A DNA stretch of 64,000 nt from Panacagrimonas sp046594215 (lineage in GTDB: Bacteria; Pseudomonadota; Gammaproteobacteria; Nevskiales; Nevskiaceae), in contig JBKJPX010000008.1 in assembly GCA_046594215.1 (NCBI GenBank), positions 4,995 to 68,994 on the forward strand. Direction: 5' to 3'. Under the pieces are notes generated by a model. That model had not been told where the DNA came from and made no database searches. It saw nothing but the letters and a program-made list of their open reading frames with translations. Shown in pieces: positions 10,067 through 19,596 of this stretch. The first letter of the stretch is position 1. The number at the start of each line of letters is the position of its first letter. The position numbers and the translations under genes were made by a program.

Positions 10067-11187
10067 ACCCCGATCGCGCCAGCGCCGGGCACCGTACGCG
10101 CCAGCTGCGCACGGTCGGCGCGGGCGCTGCGGTGCTCGTACTGCTCTGCGCCTGCGGCCGCGATCCGGCGCCGCACGCGCCGCCGGCCCAGCGCGTCTTC
10201 GACGCAGCGTCCGCCGTGATCGAGACGCGCGAGATTCCGCTGATCTACACCACCACGGGCACGGTGGTGTCGGACGAACGCGTCGACATCAGTTCGCGCA
10301 CCGCGGCCTACGTGCGCAGCGTCAACGTGCGCGAAGGCGAGCGCGTGCAGCTGGGCCAGCTGCTCGCAACGCTGGACAGCCAGGACATCGACGCCAACGT
10401 GCGCATGGCGCAGGCCGAGCGTGACAAGGCGCAGGCTGCCAACGCGGACGCGCAGCGCGACGTCGAGGATGCCGAGAAGCTGCTGTCGCGCGGCGTGGTG
10501 GCGCAGGCCTTCCAGCGCAAGGCCGTGCTCCAGCGCCAGGCCGCCACCGAGACCTTGCAGGCTGCGGAAGCCGCGCTGAGCCGCGCACTGTCCGAGCGCC
10601 AGTACACGCGCATCCTGAGCCCGGTGGCCGGTGTCGTGGTTGCGCGTCACCAGCGCGGCGGCGACCTCGCCTCGCCGGGCACGCCGCTGGTCACGGTGGA
10701 ATCCGACACCGCGCTGCTGTTCGAGACCCACGCGGTCGAGCAGCGCGTGTCGGAGATCCGTATCGGCGATGCGGTCGAGGTGCGCATCGACGCGCTGGCC
10801 GACAAGCCGCTGAAAGGCGAGGTGCTGCGCCTGGTGGCCTCGGGCGACCCGGTGACGCGCGGCTTCCAGGTCAAGGTGTCGATCCCGCCGACGACGGGCC
10901 TGCTGCCCGGCATGTTCGGACGTGGCCGGTTCACGATCGGCATCCGCAGGGCGGTGGTCGTTCCCGCACCGGCGCTCGTCGATCGTGGCGGCCTGACCGG
11001 CGTCTACGTGGTCGACGGAGATCAGCGCCTGAACTTTCGCTGGCTGCGCACCGAGCACGGCGCGCAGGATGGCGTTGTCGTGCTCGCCGGCCTGGAGCCG
11101 GGCGAGCGCATCGTCGTGGCGCCGACGTCGAAGATGCGAGAGGGCGATCGCATCGGAAAGGCCGATGCGTCGAGCGCCGCGCCATGA
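10063..11187 (+). CDS. RND efflux membrane fusion lipoprotein
   Basis: Periplasmic adaptor (HlyD/AcrA family) of 374 residues. The N-terminal hydrophobic segment ends in VLLCAC, consistent with a lipobox. It then has a split lipoyl half (ISSRTAAYVRSVNVREGERV), an alpha-helical hairpin (about 110-170), the second lipoyl half (ILSPVAGVVVARH) and beta-barrel and proximal domains. It starts at a GTG overlapping the MarR stop. It would join the pump encoded 27 bases downstream to an outer-membrane channel encoded elsewhere. Confidence 0.9.
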   Translation: MNPDRASAGHRTRQLRTVGAGAAVLVLLCACGRDPAPHAPPAQRVFDAASAVIETREIPLIYTTTGTVVSDERVDISSRTAAYVRSVNVREGERVQLGQLLATLDSQDIDANVRMAQAERDKAQAANADAQRDVEDAEKLLSRGVVAQAFQRKAVLQRQAATETLQAAEAALSRALSERQYTRILSPVAGVVVARHQRGGDLASPGTPLVTVESDTALLFETHAVEQRVSEIRIGDAVEVRIDALADKPLKGEVLRLVASGDPVTRGFQVKVSIPPTTGLLPGMFGRGRFTIGIRRAVVVPAPALVDRGGLTGVYVVDGDQRLNFRWLRTEHGAQDGVVVLAGLEPGERIVVAPTSKMREGDRIGKADASSAAP

Positions 11188-11214
11188 TCGCGTCGCCGGG
11201 CAGCAGGCGCGGCG

Positions 11215-14200
11215 ATGCCTGACTTCCGGCTCAATCTCTCCGGCCGCATCGCGCAGGCCTTCGTCGATTCGAAGCTGACGCCGCTGTTCGTAGTGGCCAT
11301 CCTGCTGATGGCGGTATTCGCCGCGCTGAACACGCCGCGCGAGGAAAACCCGCAGATCCTCGTGCCGGGCGCGGCCGTGAGCTTCGAGCTGCCGGGCGCC
11401 ACGCCGACCGAGATCGAGCGCCTGATCGTGGCGCCGATGGAGGGACGCCTGCGCGAGATCGAGGGCATCGAGCACAGCTACGCGGTGGCGATGTCCGGGT
11501 GGGGCCAGGTGCAGCTGCAGTTCCTGGTGGGCACCGACAAGGATGCGGCGATCAACCGCGTTCGGCAGAAGGTCGGGGAGGCCCGCCACCTGCTGCCCGC
11601 CGCAGCCGGCGAGCCGCTGATCCAGCAGGTGGACGCGGACGACATCGCCATCGTCACCGTGACCCTGGCCTCGAACACCTACGACGACCACGCGCTGCGC
11701 CGGCTCGCCGAGCGCATGGCCGAGCGCCTGAACACCATCGAGGAAGTCTCGGTCACGCAGGTGCATGGCGGCCGCAATCGCGAGATCCGCGTGAACCTCG
11801 ACCCGGCGCGCCTGCAGGCCTTCGGCGTGACGATGAACGAGGGCATCGCAATGCTCGAGGCCAGCAACGTCTCGGCCGTCGTGGGGCAGATGGTCGCCGA
11901 CGGCGAACGCCGCAGCGTGTACCTCAAGGGCAGACTGACGTCGCTGGAGGAAATCCGCCGGCTGCCGCTGGGCGCGCACGGCGGCCAGCTGATCTACCTC
12001 GAGGACATCGGCGAGGTCGTCGACGGCCCGGTGCCGGAACGCGACCAGGTCACGCGCCTGGCCTTCGGCGCGGGTGATCCGCGCTACTCCTCGGAGGCGG
12101 ACGTCGGCGAGATGTCCGCGGTCACGGTGTCGGTGGCCAAGAAGCCGCACACCAACTCCGTACGCGTGAGTCGCGACATTCTCGCGCTGGTCGCCAAGAT
12201 GAAGACGCAGTTCGTGCCCGCCGGCGTCGAGGTGATCACGACGCGAGACGACGGACGCGAGGCCGACCACACGGTCAACCGCCTGATCTTCGAACTCTCG
12301 ATCGCGGTCGCCGCCGTGATGCTGGTGCTGATCCCGTTCCTGGGACTGCGCCAGGCGATGATCGTCTGCCTCGCGGTGCCGCTGGTGCTTGGGCTCACCC
12401 TGGCCGTGGACATGCTCACGGGCTTCACGATCAACCGCATTTCGCTGTTCGCGCTGATCATGTCGCTGGGCATGCTGGTGGACGACGCGATCGTGGTGAT
12501 GGAGAACATCCATCGCCACTACGAGCACGGCACGCGCGATCGCCTGCGATCGGCCGTGCTCGCGACGCACGAGATCGGCACGCCGACGATGATGGCCACG
12601 ATCACGATCGTGCTGGCCTTCGCCTCGCTGAGCCAGCTCAGCGGCATGAACGGCGCGTTCTTCCGCTCGGTCAGCTTCAACGTGTCGGTGGCGGTGGGCC
12701 TGTCGCTGCTGATGGCCTACCTGGTCGTGCCCTGGGCTTGCCAGCGCTGGCTGCCGCGTTCGCGACACGCGCCGGCGGAGGGACCGACGCTCAACACCTC
12801 CTTGCAGCGCGCCTACATCCGCATCATCACGCCCTTCCTCGACGACTCGCGGCGCCGCCGCTGGCTGTTCGTCTGGGTGGGCGTGGCGATGGTCGCCTCG
12901 CTGCTGATGCCGGCGTGGCAGTTCATCCGACCTTCGGGCGTCAGCGGCCCGATCTCCTTCGGCGGCGTGGGCCTGTCGGTCATGCCGGTCGAGAACCACA
13001 ACACCTTCAGCGCCACGCTCGACCTGCCGGAGTCGACGCCGCTCGAGGTCACGGATCGCGTGGCGCGCGAATTCGGCAAGGTGCTGGCGCGGCATCCGAT
13101 GGTCACGAACTACCTGACCTACGTCGGCGTCCCGGCCGTGCTCGACTTCTCGGGGCAGTTCAACGGCGCTGGCCTGCGCAGCGGCTCGCACCAGGCGGAG
13201 ATCCGCATCAATCTTGTCGACAAGTCGCTGCGCAAGACCGGATCGCGAGCGGTGCTCGACGAACTGCGCGTCGCGGCGGCGCCGGTGCTCGCGCGCTACC
13301 CGGGCCTCGAGCTGCGCTTCTTCGAAGCGCCCCCGGGTCCGCCGACCGCCGCGGCGGTCCGCGCCAATCTGCACGGCCCCGATCCGGAGGTCCTGCGCGT
13401 GTTCTCGCGGCGTGTGAAGCAGGTCTTCCAGGAAACCTACGGCGTGGTCGACGTGTTCGACAGCGAGGTCGTCGACGGCGACCAGCTCGACATCCGCGTC
13501 GACAAGGAAAAGGCCGTGCTCTCGGGGGTCACCACCGCCGACATCGAGCAGACCATCCGCGCGCTGATGCAGGGCGTCGTGGTCGCGGAAGTGCGGATTC
13601 CTGGCGAGAAGAACCCGGTCCCGCTGCGCATCCGCGTGCCGCGCGAGTTCGAGGTGGACCCCGCGCTGCTCGACCGCACCCTGGTGCGCAACAGGAACGG
13701 CGACGCCGTACCGGTCTCCGAGCTCACGCACCTGGTGAAGGCCCGCGTCGATCGCCCCATCCTGCGCAAGGACAACGAGCTGGTCAGCTACGTCGGTGGC
13801 AACGTCATCGAGATCTCCGCGCCGGCCTACGCGATCCTGGGCATGGAGAAGAAACTGGACGGCATGGAAGTCGCGGGCGAGAAGCTGGTCACGGGCAACC
13901 TGCACCTCGATCCGCAGACGCCGAACACCGTCGACGGCTACCAGCTGCTGTGGGATGGCGAGATCCGCGTGACGCTCGACGTGTTCCGCGACATGAGCGC
14001 GATCCTGGGCGTCGTCGTCGTGCTGATCTTCCTGGTGCTGGTCGCCAACTACCGCTCCTTCAGCCTGCCGCTGGTGGGCATGACCGCGATCCCGCTGGGC
14101 ATGATCGGTGTCTTTCCCGGCCACTGGCTCGTCGGCATCAAGTTCAGCATGACCTCGATGATCGGCGTGGTGGCGCTGGCGGGCCTCGTGGTGCGCAATT

Positions 14201-14538
14201 CCCTCCTCATCATCGACTTCATCCACGACCACCAGCGTGCGGGCCACCCGCTGCGCGAAGCGGTGCAGCTCGCAGGCGCGGTGCGCCTGCGCCCGATTCT
14301 GCTGACCTCGGCGGCGATGATCCTGGGCGTGCTCGTGCTGTTCCGCGATCCGCTGTTCATCGGTCTTGCAACCTCGCTGCTGTTCGGAACCACCGCGTCG
14401 ACCTTGCTCACCCTGCTGGCGCTGCCGCCCCTCTATTACCGGCTCGCACAGTCGCGCCCGGAATGGGCGCGGACCCGAAGCGAAGGGTCCGTCGTGGCGG
14501 GCGCGCAGGATGAGGGGCAGGCCGAGGCGCGCGTCTGA
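11215..14538 (+). CDS. RND efflux pump, inner-membrane permease
   Basis: An 1107-residue proton-driven RND transporter, somewhat longer than the usual 1030-1050. TM1 is LFVVAILLMAVFAALN. The TM4 proton-relay stretch GMLVDDAIVVMENIH carries the paired aspartates, and the TM10 counterpart LVVRNSLLIIDFIHDHQ is present. Two large periplasmic loops follow TM1 and TM7. The family exports hydrophobic drugs, dyes or solvents; the substrate here is unknown. No TolC-like channel gene follows, so it must borrow one. A 1670-codon frame on the opposite strand is a composition shadow. Confidence 0.92.
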   Translation: MPDFRLNLSGRIAQAFVDSKLTPLFVVAILLMAVFAALNTPREENPQILVPGAAVSFELPGATPTEIERLIVAPMEGRLREIEGIEHSYAVAMSGWGQVQLQFLVGTDKDAAINRVRQKVGEARHLLPAAAGEPLIQQVDADDIAIVTVTLASNTYDDHALRRLAERMAERLNTIEEVSVTQVHGGRNREIRVNLDPARLQAFGVTMNEGIAMLEASNVSAVVGQMVADGERRSVYLKGRLTSLEEIRRLPLGAHGGQLIYLEDIGEVVDGPVPERDQVTRLAFGAGDPRYSSEADVGEMSAVTVSVAKKPHTNSVRVSRDILALVAKMKTQFVPAGVEVITTRDDGREADHTVNRLIFELSIAVAAVMLVLIPFLGLRQAMIVCLAVPLVLGLTLAVDMLTGFTINRISLFALIMSLGMLVDDAIVVMENIHRHYEHGTRDRLRSAVLATHEIGTPTMMATITIVLAFASLSQLSGMNGAFFRSVSFNVSVAVGLSLLMAYLVVPWACQRWLPRSRHAPAEGPTLNTSLQRAYIRIITPFLDDSRRRRWLFVWVGVAMVASLLMPAWQFIRPSGVSGPISFGGVGLSVMPVENHNTFSATLDLPESTPLEVTDRVAREFGKVLARHPMVTNYLTYVGVPAVLDFSGQFNGAGLRSGSHQAEIRINLVDKSLRKTGSRAVLDELRVAAAPVLARYPGLELRFFEAPPGPPTAAAVRANLHGPDPEVLRVFSRRVKQVFQETYGVVDVFDSEVVDGDQLDIRVDKEKAVLSGVTTADIEQTIRALMQGVVVAEVRIPGEKNPVPLRIRVPREFEVDPALLDRTLVRNRNGDAVPVSELTHLVKARVDRPILRKDNELVSYVGGNVIEISAPAYAILGMEKKLDGMEVAGEKLVTGNLHLDPQTPNTVDGYQLLWDGEIRVTLDVFRDMSAILGVVVVLIFLVLVANYRSFSLPLVGMTAIPLGMIGVFPGHWLVGIKFSMTSMIGVVALAGLVVRNSLLIIDFIHDHQRAGHPLREAVQLAGAVRLRPILLTSAAMILGVLVLFRDPLFIGLATSLLFGTTASTLLTLLALPPLYYRLAQSRPEWARTRSEGSVVAGAQDEGQAEARV

Positions 14539-14704
14539 GGCCGCGGCTCGTCTGCTGTTCGCCGCGCGGGGTGTCGGCCTGCTGATGCACCGCGCCCGCG
14601 AGCGGTTTTCCGGACGGGGGGCAAGGATTCGAGGCCGCGACGACGAAGGCGCCCGGGAACGCGCGGCGCACCGAAGGAAGCCCGATGAAAGCGGCCGCCC
14701 GGAC

Positions 14705-15604
14705 TCAGGGGCGTCGTCTGCCGAGCAGCCGGAACGGCCAGCGCCGGGGCAGGTTCTCCAGCGGCCGCGTCGTCGGATTGCCCCTGTGGTGGCGCTCCGA
14801 CTTCTTGACCACGCTTGATTCGAAGACATCCGGGTTGCGGAAATCGTCGAGGCGCCAGCCGCTGGCCAGCGCCTCCGCGTAGGTCTGCTCGAACAGCGCG
14901 GCGAGGTCCTGTCTTGGATGCGGCAGCAGTTCGCCATCGAACCAGTGCGAGCGACCCTCGGCCGCGAGGCGCGCCATCGCGCGCGCGTGGCTGAACTGCG
15001 TGCCCATGTCCGAGTAATGCAGCAGGCGGATACGGTCGATGGGCTGGTTTTCGCCGTCGATGCTGTTCCACGCCGGGTCGAGTGCAGACACGAGGTTCAC
15101 GCGACGCTGGAAATAGCGCGTGCAGCGCGCGTGGCTGTCCGGCTCCTGTTGCAGCTGCGCGAGCGGCGGCAGGTGCGGGCGCGCCTTGCGACAGTCCCAC
15201 AGCGACACGCAGAAGCGCGTGTACGGCGCTCCCTTCCTCGCCAGCACCACCGCGGCGTCCGGCATCGGCGTGCGCCAGAGTTCGGCGATGTCACCGAGCG
15301 CGATCATGTCGGTGTCCATGTAGATCGCGCGACCTTCGGAGCCGCAGAGTTCGGGCAGGGCCCACCGGAAACCGCTGAAGGGCGTGGCCCAGAGCTGTGT
15401 GCGCCAGCCGTCCAAGGTCTCGGGCCTCGAATACCACGGACTCGCGGCACTCGGAGACAGCCGCATCCAGCGCAGGTCCAGCGGCAGGCTCGCGTGCTTT
15501 CGCAGCGAATAGTCGAGCACCATCATCTGCTCGAGGTCGCAGTCCCTGGGATCGCAGCCGACGAAGATGCGCACGACGTCCGGATCGGCGGCCTGGCCGG
15601 TCAC
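14705..15604 (-). CDS. GT8-like glycosyltransferase
   Basis: A 299-residue protein with GT-A features. It opens with VVRIFVGCDPRD and has the metal/nucleotide-sugar DXD motif as YMDTDMI (D97, D99), followed by the acceptor-side LLHYSDMGTQ. It is the last gene of the surface-glycan operon; its GTG start overlaps the stop of the ELM1-like gene by four bases (GTGA). The basic C-terminal tail (NLPRRWPFRLLGRRRP) could favour membrane association. Donor and acceptor sugars are unknown. Confidence 0.8.
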   Translation of the reverse strand: MTGQAADPDVVRIFVGCDPRDCDLEQMMVLDYSLRKHASLPLDLRWMRLSPSAASPWYSRPETLDGWRTQLWATPFSGFRWALPELCGSEGRAIYMDTDMIALGDIAELWRTPMPDAAVVLARKGAPYTRFCVSLWDCRKARPHLPPLAQLQQEPDSHARCTRYFQRRVNLVSALDPAWNSIDGENQPIDRIRLLHYSDMGTQFSHARAMARLAAEGRSHWFDGELLPHPRQDLAALFEQTYAEALASGWRLDDFRNPDVFESSVVKKSERHHRGNPTTRPLENLPRRWPFRLLGRRRP

Positions 15605-16644
15605 GGCGGCGGGCTCGCGACAGCCGGCACCTGGATCAGCGCGCGGATGCGCGCCACGGTCCGACGCAGGTCGTGGTCGTCTTCCGCGCGGTAGTGTCGC
15701 GACGGGCCCCGCACGCCGAGCAGCCCCAGCTCACCGCTGCGCGTCAGGCGCCGCACCCAGCCGTCGGTGTCGACATCGGCCGACACGTGACCGGAGGCGA
15801 CCAGGGCGCGGGGAATGGCGGCGCGCAGCGCGCGCTTGAGGCGTCGTCGCGGCGACAGTCGCAGCGGCCAGACCCACACGGGTTTTCCGCTGCGCCAGCA
15901 CTCCGCGATCATCGACGCCGAGTCGCCGGTGACGACGAGCTCGTCGGCCAGGCGCAGGCGCGCGGCGAAAGGATTGAGCGCATCGCCCCGCTCGAACACG
16001 TACATCAGCGCGGGGTCGGGCATGGCCTTGCGCAGCACCGGAATCACCTCGGCAGGCGTACGCGGGCTCGTGCTCAGCAGCAGGCTGCCGCCGTGCGCGG
16101 CCACGTGCGCCGTCGCGGCGCGCATCAGGTTTTGCGCGTCACGCACCTCCAGCCGGGAGCGCGTGCTGTGTCCGCCGACGAAGACGGCGGTCCAGGGACG
16201 CGGCAGCGCGCTCGCGCGAAGCTGCTCGGCGGCGCGGGAGCCCTCGATTTCGGCAGCCGGCGCGGGATTGAACGGCATGCTCACGCGCAGCACGTTGGGC
16301 GCGTCGATGTAACGGTCGGTCGGCATCGGCACGATGAGGTCGAGCGCGCCAACAGGAAGCTTGCGCGGCAGACCCAGGTGCACGAGGCGGACGTCGTCGC
16401 CCGCGAGTTCGCGCAGCCGCAGCGCCGCCGCCAGCGTCTTGCCGAAGGAGATCGCCACGCGCGGCCACGGCGGTTCGAGCGCGCTGAAATCGAAATGCAC
16501 CTGCTTGCCCATCGGCGCCATGCGCGCCACCTTCACCTCGCGCACGGGCAGGCCCAGCGAGGCGCCGATCGCGCGTTGCTGCGCGATCTCCCCGGCGCGG
16601 TCGCCGGTGAGCAGCCAGACCGGGGCGCCTGCGACGGCGGCCAT
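15601..16644 (-). CDS. ELM1/DUF1022-family protein (GT-B-like)
   Basis: A 347-residue member of the family annotated as mitochondrial fission ELM1, which in bacteria is found in envelope-glycan loci. Visible family features are VWLLTGDRAGEIAQQRAIG, LVHLGLPR, the glycine-rich AVFVGGHSTRSR and ELVVTGDSASMIAECWRSG, which resembles a nucleotide-sugar site in GT-B enzymes. The start was taken at ATG 16644, which shares a base with the deacetylase stop (TGATG); an in-frame ATG at 16659 is possible. A transferase role is inference. Confidence 0.78.
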   Translation of the reverse strand: MAAVAGAPVWLLTGDRAGEIAQQRAIGASLGLPVREVKVARMAPMGKQVHFDFSALEPPWPRVAISFGKTLAAALRLRELAGDDVRLVHLGLPRKLPVGALDLIVPMPTDRYIDAPNVLRVSMPFNPAPAAEIEGSRAAEQLRASALPRPWTAVFVGGHSTRSRLEVRDAQNLMRAATAHVAAHGGSLLLSTSPRTPAEVIPVLRKAMPDPALMYVFERGDALNPFAARLRLADELVVTGDSASMIAECWRSGKPVWVWPLRLSPRRRLKRALRAAIPRALVASGHVSADVDTDGWVRRLTRSGELGLLGVRGPSRHYRAEDDHDLRRTVARIRALIQVPAVASPPP

Positions 16645-17390
16645 CACGGCAGGTTCCATAGCAGCGCGCGCATGCGGAAGCGGCGAAGGCTGCGCCGGGC
16701 GTTGTTGCCCAGTCGCGGCAGCGCGAGGAGTTTGGCCCCGCGCTTCGCGCGACCTCGCTGCGTGGTGACCGCCGTCGCGTAGCCCGCGCGCGCCACCGCC
16801 TCGATGCAGGCACCGTCGTGCTCGCCGTAGGGGAAGCAGAAATGGCGGATCGCACCGCCCAGCTCGTCCTGCAACCGGTCGCGGGAGTCCGTGATCTCGC
16901 GATCCCGATCGGAAGGCGCCAGCAGCGGAAGGTGAGGGTGGCTCAGCGTGTGCGAGCCCACGTCCATGCCCGCGTCGCGCCACTGCCGGATCTGGGCGTG
17001 CGTCATGAGCGGCTTGCGAACGCCCAGGGTTTCGCAGTCCCAGGCGTTGTAGCCGCCGATCCGTCCCGCGACGACGTAGCAGGTGGCGCTGAAACCGCTC
17101 TCGAGCAGGATCGGCAGCGCGAGCTGTAGGTTGTCCAGATAACCGTCGTCGAAGGTGATGACGGCGATGCGCCCCGTCTTCTCGCCGCGAAGGTGGGGTA
17201 GGGCCTGCTCCATCGATACACCGCGATAGCCACGATCGCGCAGTGCGTGCAGCTGCGCGCGGAACGCCTCCGCGCCCAGGTACAGGCCCTGGTGCGTCGA
17301 ATTCGCGGGCGCCACACCGATGTTGTGGTAGGTCAGGATCGGTACCGGCCTTGCGGTCGCGGCGAGTTCGAGCGGCGCGCGTGTGCTCAT
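16644..17390 (-). CDS. Polysaccharide deacetylase (NodB/CE4 family)
   Basis: A 248-residue CE4 enzyme. The catalytic TFDD motif (ITFDDGYLDN) is at 79-82 and the zinc-binding SHTLSH (H147, H151) follows; PILTYHNIG near the N-terminus is typical. No signal peptide is visible, so it probably acts on a cytoplasmic or membrane-linked precursor, removing N- or O-acetyl groups. Both ends overlap neighbouring genes by one to four bases (ATGA at the start), so it is translated within the glycan operon. Confidence 0.9.
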   Translation of the reverse strand: MSTRAPLELAATARPVPILTYHNIGVAPANSTHQGLYLGAEAFRAQLHALRDRGYRGVSMEQALPHLRGEKTGRIAVITFDDGYLDNLQLALPILLESGFSATCYVVAGRIGGYNAWDCETLGVRKPLMTHAQIRQWRDAGMDVGSHTLSHPHLPLLAPSDRDREITDSRDRLQDELGGAIRHFCFPYGEHDGACIEAVARAGYATAVTTQRGRAKRGAKLLALPRLGNNARRSLRRFRMRALLWNLP

Positions 17391-18517
17391 GGCGCGCCGT
17401 CGCGCTGCGGCAGCGCCGCCGGCGGTTCACCCAGCCCGTGCTCGATGTCGCGCAGCAGGGTCTCGCCGATGCCGCGGAAGCGGGCGCGAGAGTAGCGCTC
17501 CAGCACGCGCGCCCGCGCGGTGCGGCCGAACGCGGCGGCCGTGTGCGGATCGCGCGCCAGCGCGAGAATCGCCTGGGCCAGCGCCTCGACGTCGCCGACC
17601 TCGCACAGCCAGCCGGTCTCGCCGGGCCGCACGTTCCAGGCCAGTTCGCCTACGCGCGTCGCGATCACAGGCAGGCCGGCCTGCATCGCCTCGTGCGCCG
17701 CGATGCAGAAGCCTTCCTTGAGCGAGGTCTGCACGTAGCCGTGCAGGCCGGCGAGAAACTGCTTCGGTTGTTCCACGAAACCCAGGAAGCGCACCGCGCC
17801 GCGCAGTCGCAGCTTGTCGCACAGGGCCTGCAGGGCCGCTTCCTCGGGACCGTCGCCGGCGAAGCTCAGCTCGATGCGTTTCGCGAGTGCGGGATCCCGT
17901 TCGTGCGCCAGCGCGAACGCGCGCAGCAGCACTTCGTACTGCTTGCTCGAATGCAGTCGCCCGAGCGTGCCGAGCTGCAAGCGCGAGCCGCCGTCCCAGG
18001 CCGTGGCCATGGGCGCATCGGCGTCGGCGACGAAGGGCGCCCAGACCTCGATGCGCTCCGGCGGTACGCCGAGCCTGTCCTGCGTGAAGTGCCGCACCGA
18101 TTCCGAATCCGCGATCCAGCGCGAGGCCAGGCCGCCGGTGCGGCGAAGGATCGCGAGGTTGAGCCGCTTGAGCGAATCGCTGTGCTGCCAGCTCACGACA
18201 CGGATCCCGAGCAGGCGCCCGATCAGCTGGCCGTAGATCGCGCCGCGCGACAGCGAGGTCCAGAGCAGGTCCGGCCGGTCGCGCCGCAGGTTGCGGACGA
18301 GGCGCAGCGCGGGCGCGATGAAGTCCCGCAAGCCCTCCCCGATGAGTTCGTAGGGAATGCCGGCCTGTTCGAGGCGCGCCGCCGCCTTCATGTCCTGACG
18401 CATCAAGGCGACCACGCGCACCTCGTGCCCGAGCTCGCGCATCAGCCCGAGCACCTGCACCATCGGAAACGCGGCGCCGCCGCCGTTGAGGCCGTTGATC
18501 AGGTAGACGATGCGCAT
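17387..18517 (-). CDS. Family 4 glycosyltransferase
   Basis: A 376-residue GT-B glycosyltransferase. The N-terminal Rossmann domain starts MRIVYLINGLNGGGAAFPMV. The C-terminal nucleotide-sugar domain has LGTLGRLHSSKQYEVLLRA, SFAGDGPE and the EX7E-type EGFCIAAHEAMQAGLPVIA. Such enzymes transfer a hexose or similar sugar in LPS-core, O-antigen or capsule synthesis. The start at ATG 18517 lies 19 bases inside the upstream GT9 gene; the stop overlaps the deacetylase ATG. Confidence 0.9.
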   Translation of the reverse strand: MRIVYLINGLNGGGAAFPMVQVLGLMRELGHEVRVVALMRQDMKAAARLEQAGIPYELIGEGLRDFIAPALRLVRNLRRDRPDLLWTSLSRGAIYGQLIGRLLGIRVVSWQHSDSLKRLNLAILRRTGGLASRWIADSESVRHFTQDRLGVPPERIEVWAPFVADADAPMATAWDGGSRLQLGTLGRLHSSKQYEVLLRAFALAHERDPALAKRIELSFAGDGPEEAALQALCDKLRLRGAVRFLGFVEQPKQFLAGLHGYVQTSLKEGFCIAAHEAMQAGLPVIATRVGELAWNVRPGETGWLCEVGDVEALAQAILALARDPHTAAAFGRTARARVLERYSRARFRGIGETLLRDIEHGLGEPPAALPQRDGAP

Positions 18518-19596
18518 GCGGGGGCTGTCGGTCTTGCGAAGGGGATCGGACCGCGCACGGAGCCTCGCTCCAGGGCCTGCGCGATGATTTCGCCGGTGCT
18601 GACGCCGTACAGGTAGTCGCGCGGCGGCGCGTCCGCGCGGATCAGCGCGTGCTGGTCGCCGTCCGGCGCCCAGGCGCGGTGGTTCGACTCGGGCGACATC
18701 CAGCAGACGGACGGCGTTCCCGCGAGCCACGCCAGGTGCATCGATCCGGTGTCGCCGCCCAGGTGCAGGCTGGCGCCCTGGATCAGACGGAACAGCTGCG
18801 GGATCTCCAGCGTCCCGGCGAAGATTTTCCACGGCGGCACGGGCAGCGCCTTGAGCAGATCGGCCAGCACGGCGAGTTCGCGCGGACGACCGCCGCTGGA
18901 GATCACGATCTTGAGGTGCGGGTGCGACTTGCGCAGGCGGCCCACGAGTTCCACGAGCTGCGCGGGCGGCAGTTCCTTGCTCGCCAGGCGCGTGCACGGG
19001 CTCAGGTGCAGGTAGAAATGCTGCGCGAGGTCGGCCAGGGCCGGCACCCGCTCCAGGCCGAGCGGCTGGCCGAATTCGAACCGCGGAGCCGCGGCGGCCA
19101 GGCCTGCCTGGCGCAGGCACTTCCAGCGCTGGATGTACATGCGGTCCGGCGTGAAAGGCTGCTCCATGAGGTCGGTGCTGCACCATCGCCAGGCGAAACG
19201 CGGCTTGCGCACGCCGGGTCGGCGGACCAGGCGACGCGATGCGCCGCTGAGCCACGCGGCGCAGCTCGCGTGGTTCGAGCCCATCAGGTCGATCGCCACG
19301 TCGAAACGCTGTTCGCGAAGATCCCGTACGAGACGCGTGATCTCGCCGAGGCCCGCGCGCCCGCGCGGGTACGGCCAGACGCGATCGACCCAGGGCGTCA
19401 GGCCCAGCAGGCTCGCGTATTCGGCGCGCACCAGGCAGTGAAGCTCGGCGTCGGGCCAGGCCTGGCGCAGCGCCCACATCGAGGGCAGCGAGTGGACCAG
19501 GTCGCCGAGTCCTGCAATCTCGACGACGAGGATGCGACGTGCCGACGCAGTCTGCGCGGCGAAGTCGCGGGTGACGGGAATGGGCCGGTTTTTCAC
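18499..19596 (-). CDS. Family 9 glycosyltransferase (heptosyltransferase-like)
   Basis: A 365-residue GT9 protein. It has the N-terminal RRILVVEIAGLGDLVHSLP motif and the C-terminal LHLGGDTGSMHLAWLAGTPSV signature of ADP-heptose:LPS heptosyltransferases. The predicted GTG start (19596) overlaps the preceding stop in a GTGA junction. It probably extends the LPS core or a related cell-surface oligosaccharide, using an activated heptose or another sugar; the exact linkage is not readable. Confidence 0.88.
   Translation of the reverse strand: MKNRPIPVTRDFAAQTASARRILVVEIAGLGDLVHSLPSMWALRQAWPDAELHCLVRAEYASLLGLTPWVDRVWPYPRGRAGLGEITRLVRDLREQRFDVAIDLMGSNHASCAAWLSGASRRLVRRPGVRKPRFAWRWCSTDLMEQPFTPDRMYIQRWKCLRQAGLAAAAPRFEFGQPLGLERVPALADLAQHFYLHLSPCTRLASKELPPAQLVELVGRLRKSHPHLKIVISSGGRPRELAVLADLLKALPVPPWKIFAGTLEIPQLFRLIQGASLHLGGDTGSMHLAWLAGTPSVCWMSPESNHRAWAPDGDQHALIRADAPPRDYLYGVSTGEIIAQALERGSVRGPIPFARPTAPACASST

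Noticed and set aside
14539..14704. Short gap between the RND pump and GT8-like gene as a hidden gene
   Set aside because: Open frames here are extensions of shadows; the gap is only about 165 bases between converging genes.
9925..14937. 1670-codon minus-strand open frame
   Set aside because: It lies opposite the MarR/RND genes, is Arg/His/Gln-rich and has no domain; it is a GC-composition shadow.
18681..18690. GGTTCGACTC as a tRNA T-loop
   Set aside because: It lies inside the GT9 coding sequence and no acceptor or anticodon stems can be drawn around it.
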